This document shows, piece after piece, positions 31,890 through 41,042 of a stretch of 64,000 nucleotides of DNA. The stretch is from Edwardsiella tarda ATCC 15947 = NBRC 105688 (GTDB lineage Bacteria; Pseudomonadota; Gammaproteobacteria; Enterobacterales; Enterobacteriaceae), in contig NZ_CP084506.1 of the NCBI RefSeq assembly GCF_003113495.2, positions 1,860,001 through 1,924,000 of the forward strand. The letters run 5' to 3'. How positions within the stretch are numbered: the first letter of the stretch is position 1; the number at the start of each line of letters is the position of its first letter. Below the pieces are notes generated by a model, which was not told where the DNA came from, did no database searches, and worked only from the letters and a program-made list of their open reading frames with translations. A program made the position numbers and the translations under genes.

Positions 31890-32843
31890 TTAAAACGCAG
31901 ACACCTGGGGGTGACGCGCCCGGAGATAAGCGATGATTTCGTCAACCTCCTCATGTTGACACAGCTCCGTGCCATGACGCAGCGTCGCCGCTGTCCCCGC
32001 CGCGACCCCATGGATCGCCAGATCCAGCAACGAGCCGTTTGTGGCTAGCTGTAGTGTCATCGCGGCGACCATGCTATCGCCCGCGCCCACGGTAGTCAGT
32101 GCCTTGATCGGGGGCGGAATGATCTGTACCCAAGCCTGCCGATCGACCACGATTGCCCCTTGCGCCCCCAACGACACCACCACATACTGTGCCGCTCCCC
32201 GTAGCACCAAGCCGTGGGCCGCTTGCAACACCGAGGAAGGCAGCGTCATCTCTTGGCCACTCAATGCCGCCAACTCCTTCTGGTTCGGTTTAATCAGCGT
32301 CAATCCCCCCACCTCGACCGCCGCTTGCAGCGCCTCACCCGAGCTATCGACGATGCAACGCATACCACGCTGTATCGCCTCCCGCAGCAAATCCGCAAAC
32401 GCCGTCGGCGCGACGCTATCGGGTAGACTCCCACTGACGACCAGTAAAGCCGTGGCCGGGAGTGCGGCGATCTTCTGCCTTAATGCCGCAAACTCCTCGG
32501 CGGTTAACTCTGCCCCTGGCATGACAAAGCGATACTGTTCATCGGTCGCCGTCGCATCGATGTGCATATTCTGCCGCGTCCAGGCGTGAGACGGTACCAC
32601 ATCCACCGCAACGCCTTCTGCCTGTAATAACGTACTCAACTGTTCTCCGGTCGATCCACCGGCCGGATAGATGGCTTGTGCGCATCCTCCGAGGCGCTGA
32701 ATGGCACGCGCCACATTAATCCCGCCCCCGCCAGGCTGATAGATGACAGGAGTACAACGTAACTTACCTTCTGGATAGAGTTTGGCCGTACTGGTCGCGC
32801 AGTCCAGCGATGGGGACAGCGTCAGTGTGTAGATAGGATCCAT
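31890..32843 (-). CDS. pfkB: 6-phosphofructokinase II
   Basis: A 317-residue ribokinase-like enzyme that phosphorylates fructose 6-phosphate at C1 in glycolysis. PfkB signatures are GGGGINVARAIQRLGG (about residues 37-52) and the catalytic DSMVAAMT preceded by TTVGAG (about residue 255). IVDSSGEAL and IKPNQKELAALSG match E. coli PfkB, as does the N-terminus IYTLTLSPSLDCATST. AAGGAG precedes the ATG. The locus downstream of thrS is the same as in E. coli. Tagatose-6-phosphate or 1-phosphofructokinase are less likely on these motifs. Confidence 0.94.
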   Translation of the reverse strand: MDPIYTLTLSPSLDCATSTAKLYPEGKLRCTPVIYQPGGGGINVARAIQRLGGCAQAIYPAGGSTGEQLSTLLQAEGVAVDVVPSHAWTRQNMHIDATATDEQYRFVMPGAELTAEEFAALRQKIAALPATALLVVSGSLPDSVAPTAFADLLREAIQRGMRCIVDSSGEALQAAVEVGGLTLIKPNQKELAALSGQEMTLPSSVLQAAHGLVLRGAAQYVVVSLGAQGAIVVDRQAWVQIIPPPIKALTTVGAGDSMVAAMTLQLATNGSLLDLAIHGVAAGTAATLRHGTELCQHEEVDEIIAYLRARHPQVSAF

Positions 32844-33072
32844 AGATGCTCCTTAATCGATGGCTTTCATCTCAGCGTAGCATTGTTGGGTAAAAATACC
32901 CCTGGCGATCGCATCATGCGCCTCCCAGCGGACAAGACGCGCGAATACGACATCGTCGAGCGAATGAGCAGATGGCTAGCTGAAGTGTATTACGCAAGAG
33001 ACAATGGTGTTATAACAGTGGAGTCAGCCATGCTGACATAAGCAAACTGATTGATTTATGTAGGGAGCCTGT

Positions 33073-33315
33073 ATGAAACGAATCATTAAAGGCGATACAA
33101 ACTTCTCTCACCTTGTTGTTGCTCATGCCGCCATCGATCGGCATGCCTCGGCCTTCGGGCATACCCGGCAGGGATGGCCCTGCATCTACCACCTCAAATA
33201 CCGTGACAAACTCATCGCTGTCGAAGTCGTGACCCGGCGTCAATCTTACGTCGCCACGGTCATGATCGGTGCCCGTAATCTCAGCAAACTGTGCGGTATG
33301 CCAACCGCAGCCTGA
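33073..33315 (+). CDS. Small protein of unknown function, possibly DUF4060-like
   Basis: An 80-residue protein (MKRIIKGDTNFSHLVVAHAA at the N-terminus; IYHLKYRDKLIAVEVVTRRQ and SYVATVMIGARNL later). A GGGAG site lies 7 bp upstream of the ATG. The middle resembles small DUF4060 proteins often seen in enterobacterial prophages, but I cannot confirm it and no other phage gene is nearby. It sits divergently from pfkB. Confidence 0.6.
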   Translation: MKRIIKGDTNFSHLVVAHAAIDRHASAFGHTRQGWPCIYHLKYRDKLIAVEVVTRRQSYVATVMIGARNLSKLCGMPTAA

Positions 33316-33583
33316 CGAACCTGGGCACACTGGCATGTGTGCCCGAACCCCATCGACCGCGCTCACTCGCTATCTCTATTCATCCGCCATAGCAAAGCCG
33401 CCCCCCGATGCCGCCCTCATTCTAATAGAGGCTGGCAGCCCCAGTTGCCAATGTATAACCAATGAATAAATTAAATATTTTCAATATGATATACAAAAAA
33501 CACCATTCTTTACTTGCAACTCATTCGCAATAGAGCTTAAGTAATTAGGCAACCAACCCAACGATAGTTAAAGAGAGGCTACT

Positions 33584-33700
33584 ATGAGTAAGGGAATGGA
33601 TAGCAAAAAAAATGTGAAGAAAAAACCGCAGAAAACGCTGGTGGAAAAACGTGCAGCGAAACGTGCTAAACGCGCCCACATGGAGGATGTGGTAGAATAA
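33584..33700 (+). CDS. Very basic 38-residue microprotein, related to that at 30462
   Basis: The ATG at 33584 follows AGAGAGG (ribosome site) and the frame ends at TAA 33698-33700, 25 bp before a strong terminator. The product is lysine/arginine-rich (MSKGMDSKKNVKKKPQKTL, then VEKRAAKRAKR, then an acidic end EDVVE). It shares the start MS[KR]G and the K-T-L-x-E-[KR]-R-A-x-K-R core with the microprotein at 30462. Function unknown. Confidence 0.72.
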   Translation: MSKGMDSKKNVKKKPQKTLVEKRAAKRAKRAHMEDVVE

Positions 33701-33725
33701 TAGAATACGGTGATTCTTTGCATAT

Positions 33726-33749
33726 AAACCCGCCTCGGCGGGTTTTTTT
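33726..33749 (+). terminator. Intrinsic terminator of the microprotein gene at 33584
   Basis: Stem ACCCGCC/GGCGGGT with a 2-nt spacer followed by seven T, 25 bp after the microprotein stop. Confidence 0.9.
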
Positions 33750-34160
33750 ATCTCCAACGTGGTATATCCCTCTGCCCTCTCAATCCAGTGCTACAGAGGA
33801 TCCTCAGCCAAGATACCTGGGGTCGATACTGGCTAAGATTAATCTAACAAAGTCTCTAGCTAGGAGGTTGATTCGGATATTTTATCAGCAACAGAAATTC
33901 CGCACATTTTGTTAAAAAAACAACTCATCCGTCTCAAAATCCAATATAACAGTTAAGCAGCGTTTATTGTTTCAAACTCAAGGAGAGCATGCGAATTGAT
34001 AATGACGTCGTGCGCTAAGGTTATAACACAACCTAAAAAATCCTTTTCACCTATAGTCATAGCCATGTAAACGAACATTGAAAGCGTTATCTAACAACAT
34101 CAAGACAATGACTCACAAAAACATAACTATTTGATAATAAAAGGATATATAAATAGCGGA

Positions 34161-34191
34161 AAATAAAAAAAGCCAACCATAAGGTTGGCTT
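34161..34191 (-). terminator. Intrinsic terminator of a minus-strand small transcript
   Basis: A perfect 9-bp stem AAGCCAACC/GGTTGGCTT with a 4-nt loop, followed on the minus strand by a T-rich tract (TTTTTTTATTT). It lies 8 bp past the stop of the short ORF at 34200-34292. Confidence 0.85.
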
Positions 34192-34199
34192 AAAAAATT

Positions 34200-34292
34200 T
34201 TAAGACACAGAAAAATAAAACGCAGTAACAATGATGAGACTTAAGTATACAGCAAGAGACAGCGCGACATTAGCAATTCGTGTGATCACCAT
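34200..34292 (-). CDS. Candidate 30-residue single-helix membrane microprotein
   Basis: A frame starting MVITRIANVALSLAVYLSL and continuing with a hydrophobic stretch to FYFSVS would make one membrane helix with a short basic N-terminus. It ends directly before an intrinsic terminator, which supports a transcript on this strand. No clear ribosome site precedes the ATG at 34292; an in-frame ATG further upstream would give a 59-residue form. The transcript could instead be a non-coding RNA. Confidence 0.35.
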   Translation of the reverse strand: MVITRIANVALSLAVYLSLIIVTAFYFSVS

Positions 34293-34604
34293 AAAATCAT
34301 AATCAGCACTATAGCAACTCACTGCGCGCCTAAAAAACAAACAAAACAAATAATGAACAAATTCAACATAAAGCGACATCAAATATAGCGATATTTACAA
34401 TTATACACAGTTAATTACTCCATCTAATAATTAAATGGGAACTCTTCTTTTTATTTATGATGAAAAACACCTATGATTATGGCGTGCCCATTACGCTAAC
34501 TTTGACAGATGGAACGCAATTTAGTTCGTGTATTGCGCACAAAATAAGCAGTGGCATCTCATATCTGACCGCATAAAGGTCAGCAACTAAGAAGGAATAT
34601 TATT

Positions 34605-35750
34605 GTGAAACGTAATCTGCTGGCAGTCGTTATTCCTGCTCTGTTGGTTGCAGGCGCAGCTAACGCTGCGGAAATCTACAACAAAGACGGCAACAAGCTG
34701 GATCTGTACGGTAAGGTAGATGGCCTGCACTACTTCTCCAGCAATCACTCCGATGACGGTGATCAATCCTATGTCCGTTTCGGCTTCAAAGGTGAAACGC
34801 AGATCAACGATCAACTGACTGGCTATGGCCAATGGGAAGCCCAGGCCAACGCCAATCAGTCAGAAGATAATAGCTCTAACTTCTTCACTCGTTTAGGTTT
34901 TGCCGGTCTGAAATTCGGTAACTACGGCTCCATCGACTACGGCCGTAACTACGGTGTTCTGTACGATGTTGAAGGCTGGACCGACGTGCTGCCAGAGTTC
35001 GGTGGCAATACCTCTGCGCAGACCGACAACTTTATGGCACAGCGCGCGAACAACCTGGCTACCTATCGTAACAACGGTTTCTTCGGCTTAGTTGATGGCC
35101 TGAACTTTGCCCTGCAATATCAGGGTAAAAACGAAGGGTTGAGCCACGACACCTCCACCAGCATCGACGATCATGATCAGGCCCAAGAAGATAACGGTGA
35201 CGGCTTCGGTCTGTCTACCAGCTACGATCTGGGCTGGGGCGTCAGCGCTAGCGCCGCCTACACCACCTCTAACCGTACGGCTCAACAGAAACTGCTGGGT
35301 ACTCGCGCTCTGTCCAACATCGCCGGTGGTAACAAAGCACAGGCTTGGGCTGCCGGCCTGAAATATGATGCGAACAACATCTATCTGGCCACCATGTACA
35401 GCGAAACCCAGAACATGACCCCGTTCGGTTCTAGCGGTATCGCCAACAAGACGAAAAACTTCGAAGCCGTGGCTCAGTATCAGTTCGACTTCGGCCTGCG
35501 TCCGTCCATCGCCTACCTGCAGTCTAAGGGCTCCGAGCTGGGTGCGTACAATGGTAACGGTGCCTCCTTCAACGGCGGCAAGGCTGACCTGGTTAAATAT
35601 GTTGATGTGGGCGCGACCTACTACTTCAACAAGAACATGTCTACCTACGTCGACTACCAGATTAACCTGCTGGACGACAACAGCTTCACCCGTGCCAACG
35701 GCATCAATACCGATGACATCGTTGCGCTGGGCTTGGTATACCAGTTCTAA
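34605..35750 (+). CDS. OmpC/OmpF-type trimeric general porin
   Basis: A 381-residue outer-membrane porin. The signal peptide ([21 protein letters not shown]) is followed by [20 protein letters not shown], the canonical enterobacterial porin start. The loop 3 constriction motif PEFGG lies about 130 residues in, and the C-terminal strand ends VALGLVYQF with the terminal Phe needed for assembly. It lets small hydrophilic solutes through the outer membrane. Translation starts at GTG with AAGGAA upstream. The choice between ompC, ompF and a lineage-specific paralogue needs a phylogeny. Confidence 0.93.
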   Translation: MKRNLLAVVIPALLVAGAANAAEIYNKDGNKLDLYGKVDGLHYFSSNHSDDGDQSYVRFGFKGETQINDQLTGYGQWEAQANANQSEDNSSNFFTRLGFAGLKFGNYGSIDYGRNYGVLYDVEGWTDVLPEFGGNTSAQTDNFMAQRANNLATYRNNGFFGLVDGLNFALQYQGKNEGLSHDTSTSIDDHDQAQEDNGDGFGLSTSYDLGWGVSASAAYTTSNRTAQQKLLGTRALSNIAGGNKAQAWAAGLKYDANNIYLATMYSETQNMTPFGSSGIANKTKNFEAVAQYQFDFGLRPSIAYLQSKGSELGAYNGNGASFNGGKADLVKYVDVGATYYFNKNMSTYVDYQINLLDDNSFTRANGINTDDIVALGLVYQF

Positions 35751-35770
35751 TTCCACACGCATGGAATGTA

Positions 35771-35796
35771 AAAAAGGGGCCTTTTGGCCCCTTTTT
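35771..35796 (+). terminator. Intrinsic terminator of the porin gene
   Basis: AAAAAGGGGCC and GGCCCCTTTTT pair around TTTT, 21 bp after the porin stop. The stem is symmetrical, so it may also work for transcripts from the opposite strand. Confidence 0.9.
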
Positions 35797-35847
35797 GTCA
35801 GCAATCATCCGTCATACTTCCCGGCTCACTTAATACCTTACCGTGCA

Positions 35848-36657
35848 TCAGCTCGGGAGTACATTGCGCAAGAAGTCCAGCAATAGCTGGTTCACCGCCT
35901 GCGGCTGCTCCAAGGTACAAATGTGTCCGGCGGCGCTCACCACCTCCTGACGGCACCGCAACATCTCAGCCATCAAGTAACCCTCCAAGGGAGGGCGCGG
36001 CTGATCCTCGGCACCAGTCACAACCAACGCCGGCATCGTTAACTGTGTCAACAGCTCGCAGCGATCCGGGCGGCCGAAAATCATCCGGCCCAGCGGTACG
36101 ATGCTATGGCGTAACGTCTCCGCCGGCAACGACGCCAGACGCTGGTTCAAGGCCATCAGCAACGCCGGTTCAGGCGTCTTACGGAAAAACAGTGGAGCGA
36201 TTTGTGCCGCTAACGCGGCGGGGATGGTACCCGCCTGCTCGATGGCGTCTAACATGGCGAAATAACGCTGGTGAGTCACCTCCGGCTCCCGCCCGACAAA
36301 GGTATCCATCAGCACCAACGCCGCACAACGTTCACTGGCCAGGGCGGCTAACTCCGTCCCCCACATGCCACCGACCGAAAGGCCAATGACAGCAAAGCGG
36401 TCAATGTTCAAGCTATCGAGCAACGCCAGATAATCCTGTGCCAGGCAGGTCAATGCGTGATGCGACTCCGGCAATGCAGCGGATCGACCATGCCCCCAGA
36501 GCTCCGGCACGATCACCCGGTAATGCTTACTCAGCGCCGCGATCTGCGGACGCCACATCTCGGCGTCAAACAGATAGCTGTGCCCCAGTAGTAGTGGAAA
36601 GCCGCTACCATGATCCTCATAGTACATATCACGCTGATGTAAATGCAGTATTGGCAT
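35848..36657 (-). CDS. Alpha/beta-fold hydrolase
   Basis: A 269-residue alpha/beta hydrolase. The oxyanion-region HSYLFDAEMWRPQI block is followed by the nucleophile Ser in VIGLSVGGMWG (about residue 93), a likely acid in VVTGAEDQPRP and the catalytic His in AAGHICTLEQP. The substrate is unknown; the closest general types are esterases and 3-oxoadipate enol-lactonase-like enzymes. The ATG at 36657 has AAGGAG upstream. It lies 23 bp after ptrB on the same strand and is probably co-transcribed with it. Confidence 0.85.
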   Translation of the reverse strand: MPILHLHQRDMYYEDHGSGFPLLLGHSYLFDAEMWRPQIAALSKHYRVIVPELWGHGRSAALPESHHALTCLAQDYLALLDSLNIDRFAVIGLSVGGMWGTELAALASERCAALVLMDTFVGREPEVTHQRYFAMLDAIEQAGTIPAALAAQIAPLFFRKTPEPALLMALNQRLASLPAETLRHSIVPLGRMIFGRPDRCELLTQLTMPALVVTGAEDQPRPPLEGYLMAEMLRCRQEVVSAAGHICTLEQPQAVNQLLLDFLRNVLPS

Positions 36658-36680
36658 AAAACTCCTTGATAAAAAGCCCG

Positions 36681-38738
36681 TCAACAGGCGTCATCGTGCT
36701 TAGCCGACAGCGTCAAAATAAAGGCATACTCCAACGCAATATCTTCATAAGCTTTAAAACGGCCCGATTTTCCTCCGTGCCCTGCCCCCATATCGGTGGA
36801 CAGTAACAACAGATTATCGTCCTGCTTCACCTCACGTAGTCGAGCAACCCACTTCGCCGGCTCCCAATACTGGACCTGCGAGTCATGTAAGCCGGTTGTG
36901 ACCAAGAGATGAGGATAGTCTTGCTCTTTCACGTTATCGTAAGGGCTATAACGCCGCATATAATGATAGTATTCGGCCTGTTCAGGATTCCCCCACTCGT
37001 CATACTCGCCAGTGGTCAACGGAATAGAAGGATCCAACATGGTGGTCAGTACATCCACGAACGGGACCTGTGCCACCGCCGCATGGTAGAGTTGTGGCGC
37101 CTGGTTAATCACCGCCGCCACCAGCAGCCCGCCAGCACTGCCTCCCATCGCGTAGACCTGCTCCTTCGCACCATATCCTTGACGCACCAACCCCTCGGTA
37201 ACATCGATAAAATCGTGGAAGGTATTCATCTTATGCAGCAGCTTACCCTGCTCATACCACTCCTGCCCCAAATCCGCACCACCTCGCACATGCGCCAATG
37301 CAAAGACAAAGCCGCGATCGAGTAAACTGAGACGACTGGTACTAAATCCGGGATCGACACTACTGCCGTAGGCACCATAGCCATAGATCAAAATAGGGTT
37401 CTGCCCACGAACAAAGCGATCGCGGCGATAAACTAATGATACCGGGACATCGATACCATCTCGCACACGCAGCCAGATACGCTCGCTCACATAATCGCTC
37501 GATGTGAAGTCGGGGACAGTTTGCTGTTTCAGCAGGCGACGCTCACCACTGTCCAAATCCTGTTCATAAACGCTGCCCGGCGTCGTCATTGAGGAGTAGC
37601 CATAGCGTACCGTGCCGCTTTCCGGCTGTGGGTTATATCCCAACCAGGTGACATAAGTCGGGTCATCAAACCGGATGCGCCGCTCCTCCCCAGTATGGCG
37701 CTGGATCTGGCGCAATGTCGTCAGGCCATTGGCGCGCTCCTCGACCACCAGCCAGTCACGAAACAGACAAAACCCCTCCAGCATCACGGCGTCGCGTGGC
37801 GCAACCAACGTCTGCCAACTGAGCATGTCGCCATCCGGGCCGCAATACAGAGCAAAATTCTTCCCTTCTCGGTTAGAGCGAATATAAAAACGCCCGTCAT
37901 AATGCTCTAAGGTATATTCATGATCACGTCGGCGCGGCAGGAAACAGTGCGCCAGAGCGGCCGGATCATCGGCGTCCAGCAATAAAACTTCCGAGGTGGT
38001 AGTACTGCTGCTATGGATCATGACATAGCGCTGCGAGAGCGACTTCTCCAGCCCGAGATAGAAGCTATCATCGTGTTCTTGATAGACTAGCTGATCTTGA
38101 CTGCATGCGGTGCCAAGACGATGGCGGAAGACCTGATAGGGTAGCAGCGTCTGGGGATGCAGACGAATATAGTAAAATGCACGGCTATCGTTGCACCACT
38201 CGATATGCCCATCACAACCGCTGATGCTATCCTCCAGCCAGTTGCCATCCTCTATCGTGCGAATGCGTACCGTATATTGCCGGCGAGATACGGTATCTTC
38301 ACTAATCGCCAATAAGCGATTATCCGGGCTGACCTCCAGCGCGCCCAGCGCATAAAACTCATGCCCCTGCGCCTGCTGGTTGCAATCGAGCAAACATTGC
38401 CACCCCTCTTCGCTACAGCACGACGCCGGCTGACGCCAATACTCCGCATATTCGGCCCCCGCTCGATAACGATGTTGGTAGCGATAACCATTACGGACAT
38501 AAGGCACAGAAGCATCCTGTTGAGGGATGCGCGCCACCATCTCAGTCAATAACTGCTCGCGTAATGCGGCCTGCGGCGCAAGGCAGTGCTCACTGTATGC
38601 ATTCTCTGCATTAAGGTAGGCTAAAACCTGCGGATCACGACGCGTATCGTCGCGCAGCCAGTAATAGTCATCGACCCGCCGCTCCCCATGGATGACCATC
38701 TCATAGGGATGTTTTGCTGCTTTCGGTGCCTTTGTCAT
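36681..38738 (-). CDS. ptrB: Oligopeptidase B
   Basis: A 685-residue serine peptidase of family S9A that cuts oligopeptides after Arg/Lys in the cytoplasm. An N-terminal beta-propeller (HGERRVDDYYWLRDDTRRDP) is followed by a hydrolase domain with catalytic Ser in YAMGGSAGGLLVA, Asp in TTGLHDSQVQYWEP and His in GAGHGGKSGRF. The acidic pair that selects basic residues is plausible but was not checked. The ATG at 38738 is chosen; the longer frame begins with TTG. Length and sequence match E. coli PtrB. Confidence 0.95.
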   Translation of the reverse strand: MTKAPKAAKHPYEMVIHGERRVDDYYWLRDDTRRDPQVLAYLNAENAYSEHCLAPQAALREQLLTEMVARIPQQDASVPYVRNGYRYQHRYRAGAEYAEYWRQPASCCSEEGWQCLLDCNQQAQGHEFYALGALEVSPDNRLLAISEDTVSRRQYTVRIRTIEDGNWLEDSISGCDGHIEWCNDSRAFYYIRLHPQTLLPYQVFRHRLGTACSQDQLVYQEHDDSFYLGLEKSLSQRYVMIHSSSTTTSEVLLLDADDPAALAHCFLPRRRDHEYTLEHYDGRFYIRSNREGKNFALYCGPDGDMLSWQTLVAPRDAVMLEGFCLFRDWLVVEERANGLTTLRQIQRHTGEERRIRFDDPTYVTWLGYNPQPESGTVRYGYSSMTTPGSVYEQDLDSGERRLLKQQTVPDFTSSDYVSERIWLRVRDGIDVPVSLVYRRDRFVRGQNPILIYGYGAYGSSVDPGFSTSRLSLLDRGFVFALAHVRGGADLGQEWYEQGKLLHKMNTFHDFIDVTEGLVRQGYGAKEQVYAMGGSAGGLLVAAVINQAPQLYHAAVAQVPFVDVLTTMLDPSIPLTTGEYDEWGNPEQAEYYHYMRRYSPYDNVKEQDYPHLLVTTGLHDSQVQYWEPAKWVARLREVKQDDNLLLLSTDMGAGHGGKSGRFKAYEDIALEYAFILTLSAKHDDAC

Positions 38739-38848
38739 TATCAATGCCTAACAGATTCATCACACAAGCTATCTTATAACAAGGTGAGCCAATCTGTCGG
38801 TGTCAATAACGCAAAATATTCTGCTTAAGCCGCGTAGCCGTCCGCACA

Positions 38849-39745
38849 CTAACTACGCGACGCCGCCTCATCCTCCGACTCCGCCAACAGGCGCCCCATG
38901 ACCAACAGCTGATGTGCACTCATCGGACGGAAAAGATAGGCGCCTTGGAAATGGCGGCACCCTGCTGTACTCAGACACTCGAAGCGTTGAATATCATCGA
39001 CACCCTGAGCGATACAGCGAATCCCCATTTTTTCGGCGAGATCTAATAATAATTTAACTAATAACATCGCCTCGGGATGCGGCAGTAAGGCGACTAAAGC
39101 GGCGGGAATATAGAGATGGTCGAGCGGAAGATCGGGTAAGGCGGTTAATAGATGATAGTCAGCCCCATACTCTGCCAATGCGACAGCATATCCCTGTTGC
39201 TGCACGCGACGTAATCCGGCGAGCTGCGCTGCCTCCACGTTTTGCCCCAGCGCACCTTGCCAAATCAGCGCCAACGCCGAGCACGGCAAGTCATGCGCCA
39301 CGAGAGCTTGACGCCAAACGGTGAAGGTATCCACCTGCTCCGCCAAGGACAACGGAAGGGTCAGTGACAAGTAAAAGTCAGGATAAACCTCTTGCCGCAA
39401 TCGCCGCAGCAAGGGCAATGATTGCGCCGCAATCCAGCCAAATAAGGCACCGGCCAAATCGCACTGGATCACCGCCGAGAGAAACTGAGCGGGTTGTAAT
39501 AACCCGTAATGCGGATGGTGCCAACGCACCTGGATCTCCGCCCCCTGAAGATGGCCCGTTTTCCCCCATAGCGGATAATACTGCAGGGAAAACTCAGACG
39601 CCGAGAGGGCAGATTGTAATCTTTCCCACAATATTTCTCGTGACTCCTGCTGCGCTTCCGGCGCCATCACATCACTTAATAGATGGTAATGTTCAGTATT
39701 CATTCTGTTATCTGACGTTATTTCACTTCTCGTTGGAGAAGTCAT
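38849..39745 (-). CDS. Degenerate EAL-domain protein, probably catalytically inactive
   Basis: A 298-residue single-domain EAL-like protein without a recognisable sensor. The EAL signature is replaced (GAEIQVRW in place of ExLxR). The metal-binding DD-F-G segment reads AEYGADYHLL, and the catalytic IAEGVE reads IAQGVDD, while the late GCRHFQGAYLFRPMS block is kept. Loss of these metal ligands predicts no c-di-GMP hydrolysis; such proteins often bind c-di-GMP or a protein partner. The start may be 39745 or 39703; neither has a strong ribosome site. Confidence 0.85.
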   Translation of the reverse strand: MTSPTRSEITSDNRMNTEHYHLLSDVMAPEAQQESREILWERLQSALSASEFSLQYYPLWGKTGHLQGAEIQVRWHHPHYGLLQPAQFLSAVIQCDLAGALFGWIAAQSLPLLRRLRQEVYPDFYLSLTLPLSLAEQVDTFTVWRQALVAHDLPCSALALIWQGALGQNVEAAQLAGLRRVQQQGYAVALAEYGADYHLLTALPDLPLDHLYIPAALVALLPHPEAMLLVKLLLDLAEKMGIRCIAQGVDDIQRFECLSTAGCRHFQGAYLFRPMSAHQLLVMGRLLAESEDEAASRS

Positions 39746-40247
39746 GGGACTTTACGGTATAGCGCGCCGAAGTTGACATCCTGTCATGATTGCAGCAGTC
39801 ACTCATCATTTTTATCCTACGTATTGTACCCGTTGTCTATGAGACGACCAATTATCATTTTGATACACGACATCAACGTTCCTTGTATATTAGTATGATT
39901 AATCAAATAGTATCCTTATACGGTACTATTCTAGCGCAGAACAACCGAATGAGTAGATATAATCAACATTGGAACAAGATGAATATCCAAAAAAACCAGA
40001 TTTATTGCCTGGCGCGCACATCAATACAAAATAAAAAACCAATTTATGCTCATCTTTGAGCGTTAATCTCTATTTAAATAGGAAAAGTAATAACGCGTAA
40101 GCCTATACGAGATAAAAAATAAATTATCGCTTACGCTTATCTATTAGCCAATAGATACATCCAGACTCCATTTACGCACACTGGAGCTCACCCGAGAGGG
40201 TTATCGCCATCTCTCCAACGCTCCGCTGATCAGGGGAGCGGGCTCGA
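39746..40247. other. AT-rich intergenic region
   Basis: About 500 bp, much more AT-rich than the neighbouring genes. A frame at 39790-40059 is open but has no good ribosome site and a composition like random AT-rich DNA, so I do not call it. Nothing else is recognised. Confidence 0.5.
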
Positions 40248-40577
40248 TTAGCCTAACCGCCGCACCAGACGAAAGGCGATCATATAAAGCGCATCCTGAT
40301 GTGGGTAGATTTCTTGGATCACGCGACGTAATTCCGCCAAACTCATGTTTTCTTGAGCGGCATGCTGTTCATTCAACTGAGAAAAATCCAACGGTGTTAC
40401 GCTGATCACCTCAATCACACAAAACAGCCGCGTCTCCTCGTAATAACCAACCGTTAATTGTTGGCCGGGATGAAAATGTGATTCACTGCGATCTCGCAAG
40501 GTGATGGTCTTACGACCGGCGAGAATATCTGCGGCAAAACGCTGATAAAAAGTAATATCGGGTTTGATGAGTGTCAT
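40248..40577 (-). CDS. yqfB: N4-acetylcytidine amidohydrolase (ASCH domain)
   Basis: A 109-residue ASCH-domain protein like E. coli YqfB, which hydrolyses N4-acetylcytidine to cytidine and acetate. The catalytic residues shown for YqfB are in place with a 2-residue offset: Lys23 and Thr26 in ILAGRKTITLRD, and Glu76 in AAQENMSL. The ATG at 40577 aligns with the family start; the frame extends to 40646 but without similarity. Confidence 0.88.
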   Translation of the reverse strand: MTLIKPDITFYQRFAADILAGRKTITLRDRSESHFHPGQQLTVGYYEETRLFCVIEVISVTPLDFSQLNEQHAAQENMSLAELRRVIQEIYPHQDALYMIAFRLVRRLG

Positions 40578-40711
40578 AGATGTAAGGCGGTAATCGAGAT
40601 GAGAAATTATGGCGAGCATAATATCTCGCCATAATCTATACGCCAATCAATATTATTTGACGCCAGGCGCATGCGCTATGTCTACGCCTCGACACGCCCG
40701 CTAGCGCTATG

Positions 40712-41020
40712 CTACGCCACCTGGCGTTCTGCTCCCTCTTCCGTCTCGCTTACTCGCCCCTCATCGGCATCACTATTTTGTAACGAGGCAAGACTAGCCC
40801 CTCGCAATAGACGAGAAAGTGACTCTTTCTGCTCAGCCAGGTAGAAACCTAACGCCTCACGCGTCTCCTCCGCCAGTGTCACAGGCGATGAGGCCAACCA
40901 CTCGCTTAAGTTATCGGCGAGATCGAGCATCTTGTCGTAATTATCTGCCTCTTTCTTACTGGCAAAGGTCATTTTTTCCACCCCATCGCGTACCACAACA
41001 TATTGAATCGTTACTGCCAT
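40712..41020 (-). CDS. yebG: YebG family SOS-inducible protein
   Basis: A 102-residue protein starting MAVTIQYVVVRDGVEKMTFA and SKKEADNYDKMLDLADNL, very close to E. coli YebG. That protein is DNA-damage inducible and LexA-controlled; its function is unknown. The C-terminal tail is acidic (DADEGRVSETEEGAE). The ATG at 41020 is the family start. A strong LexA box lies 22 bp upstream. purT follows on the other side of cfa, whereas in E. coli yebG and purT are neighbours. Confidence 0.94.
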   Translation of the reverse strand: MAVTIQYVVVRDGVEKMTFASKKEADNYDKMLDLADNLSEWLASSPVTLAEETREALGFYLAEQKESLSRLLRGASLASLQNSDADEGRVSETEEGAERQVA

Positions 41021-41042
41021 CTTACTCTCGCTCACTGCGTCA

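Larger units (their letters stand above)
33701..34604. other. 904-bp AT-rich region upstream of the porin gene
   Basis: Contains the terminator of the microprotein gene at its left end, a minus-strand terminator at 34161-34191 with a candidate short ORF just upstream of it, and presumably the porin promoter and its regulator sites at the right end. It is clearly more AT-rich than the surrounding coding DNA. No longer gene is supported. Confidence 0.55.

Noticed and set aside
34400..34600. micF orthologue upstream of the porin
   Set aside because: Position is suggestive, but I found no convincing match to the conserved 5' end of MicF on the minus strand.
39790..40059. 89-residue plus-strand ORF
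   Set aside because: Lies in very AT-rich DNA, no ribosome site, amino-acid composition as expected from random AT-rich sequence, no recognisable family.
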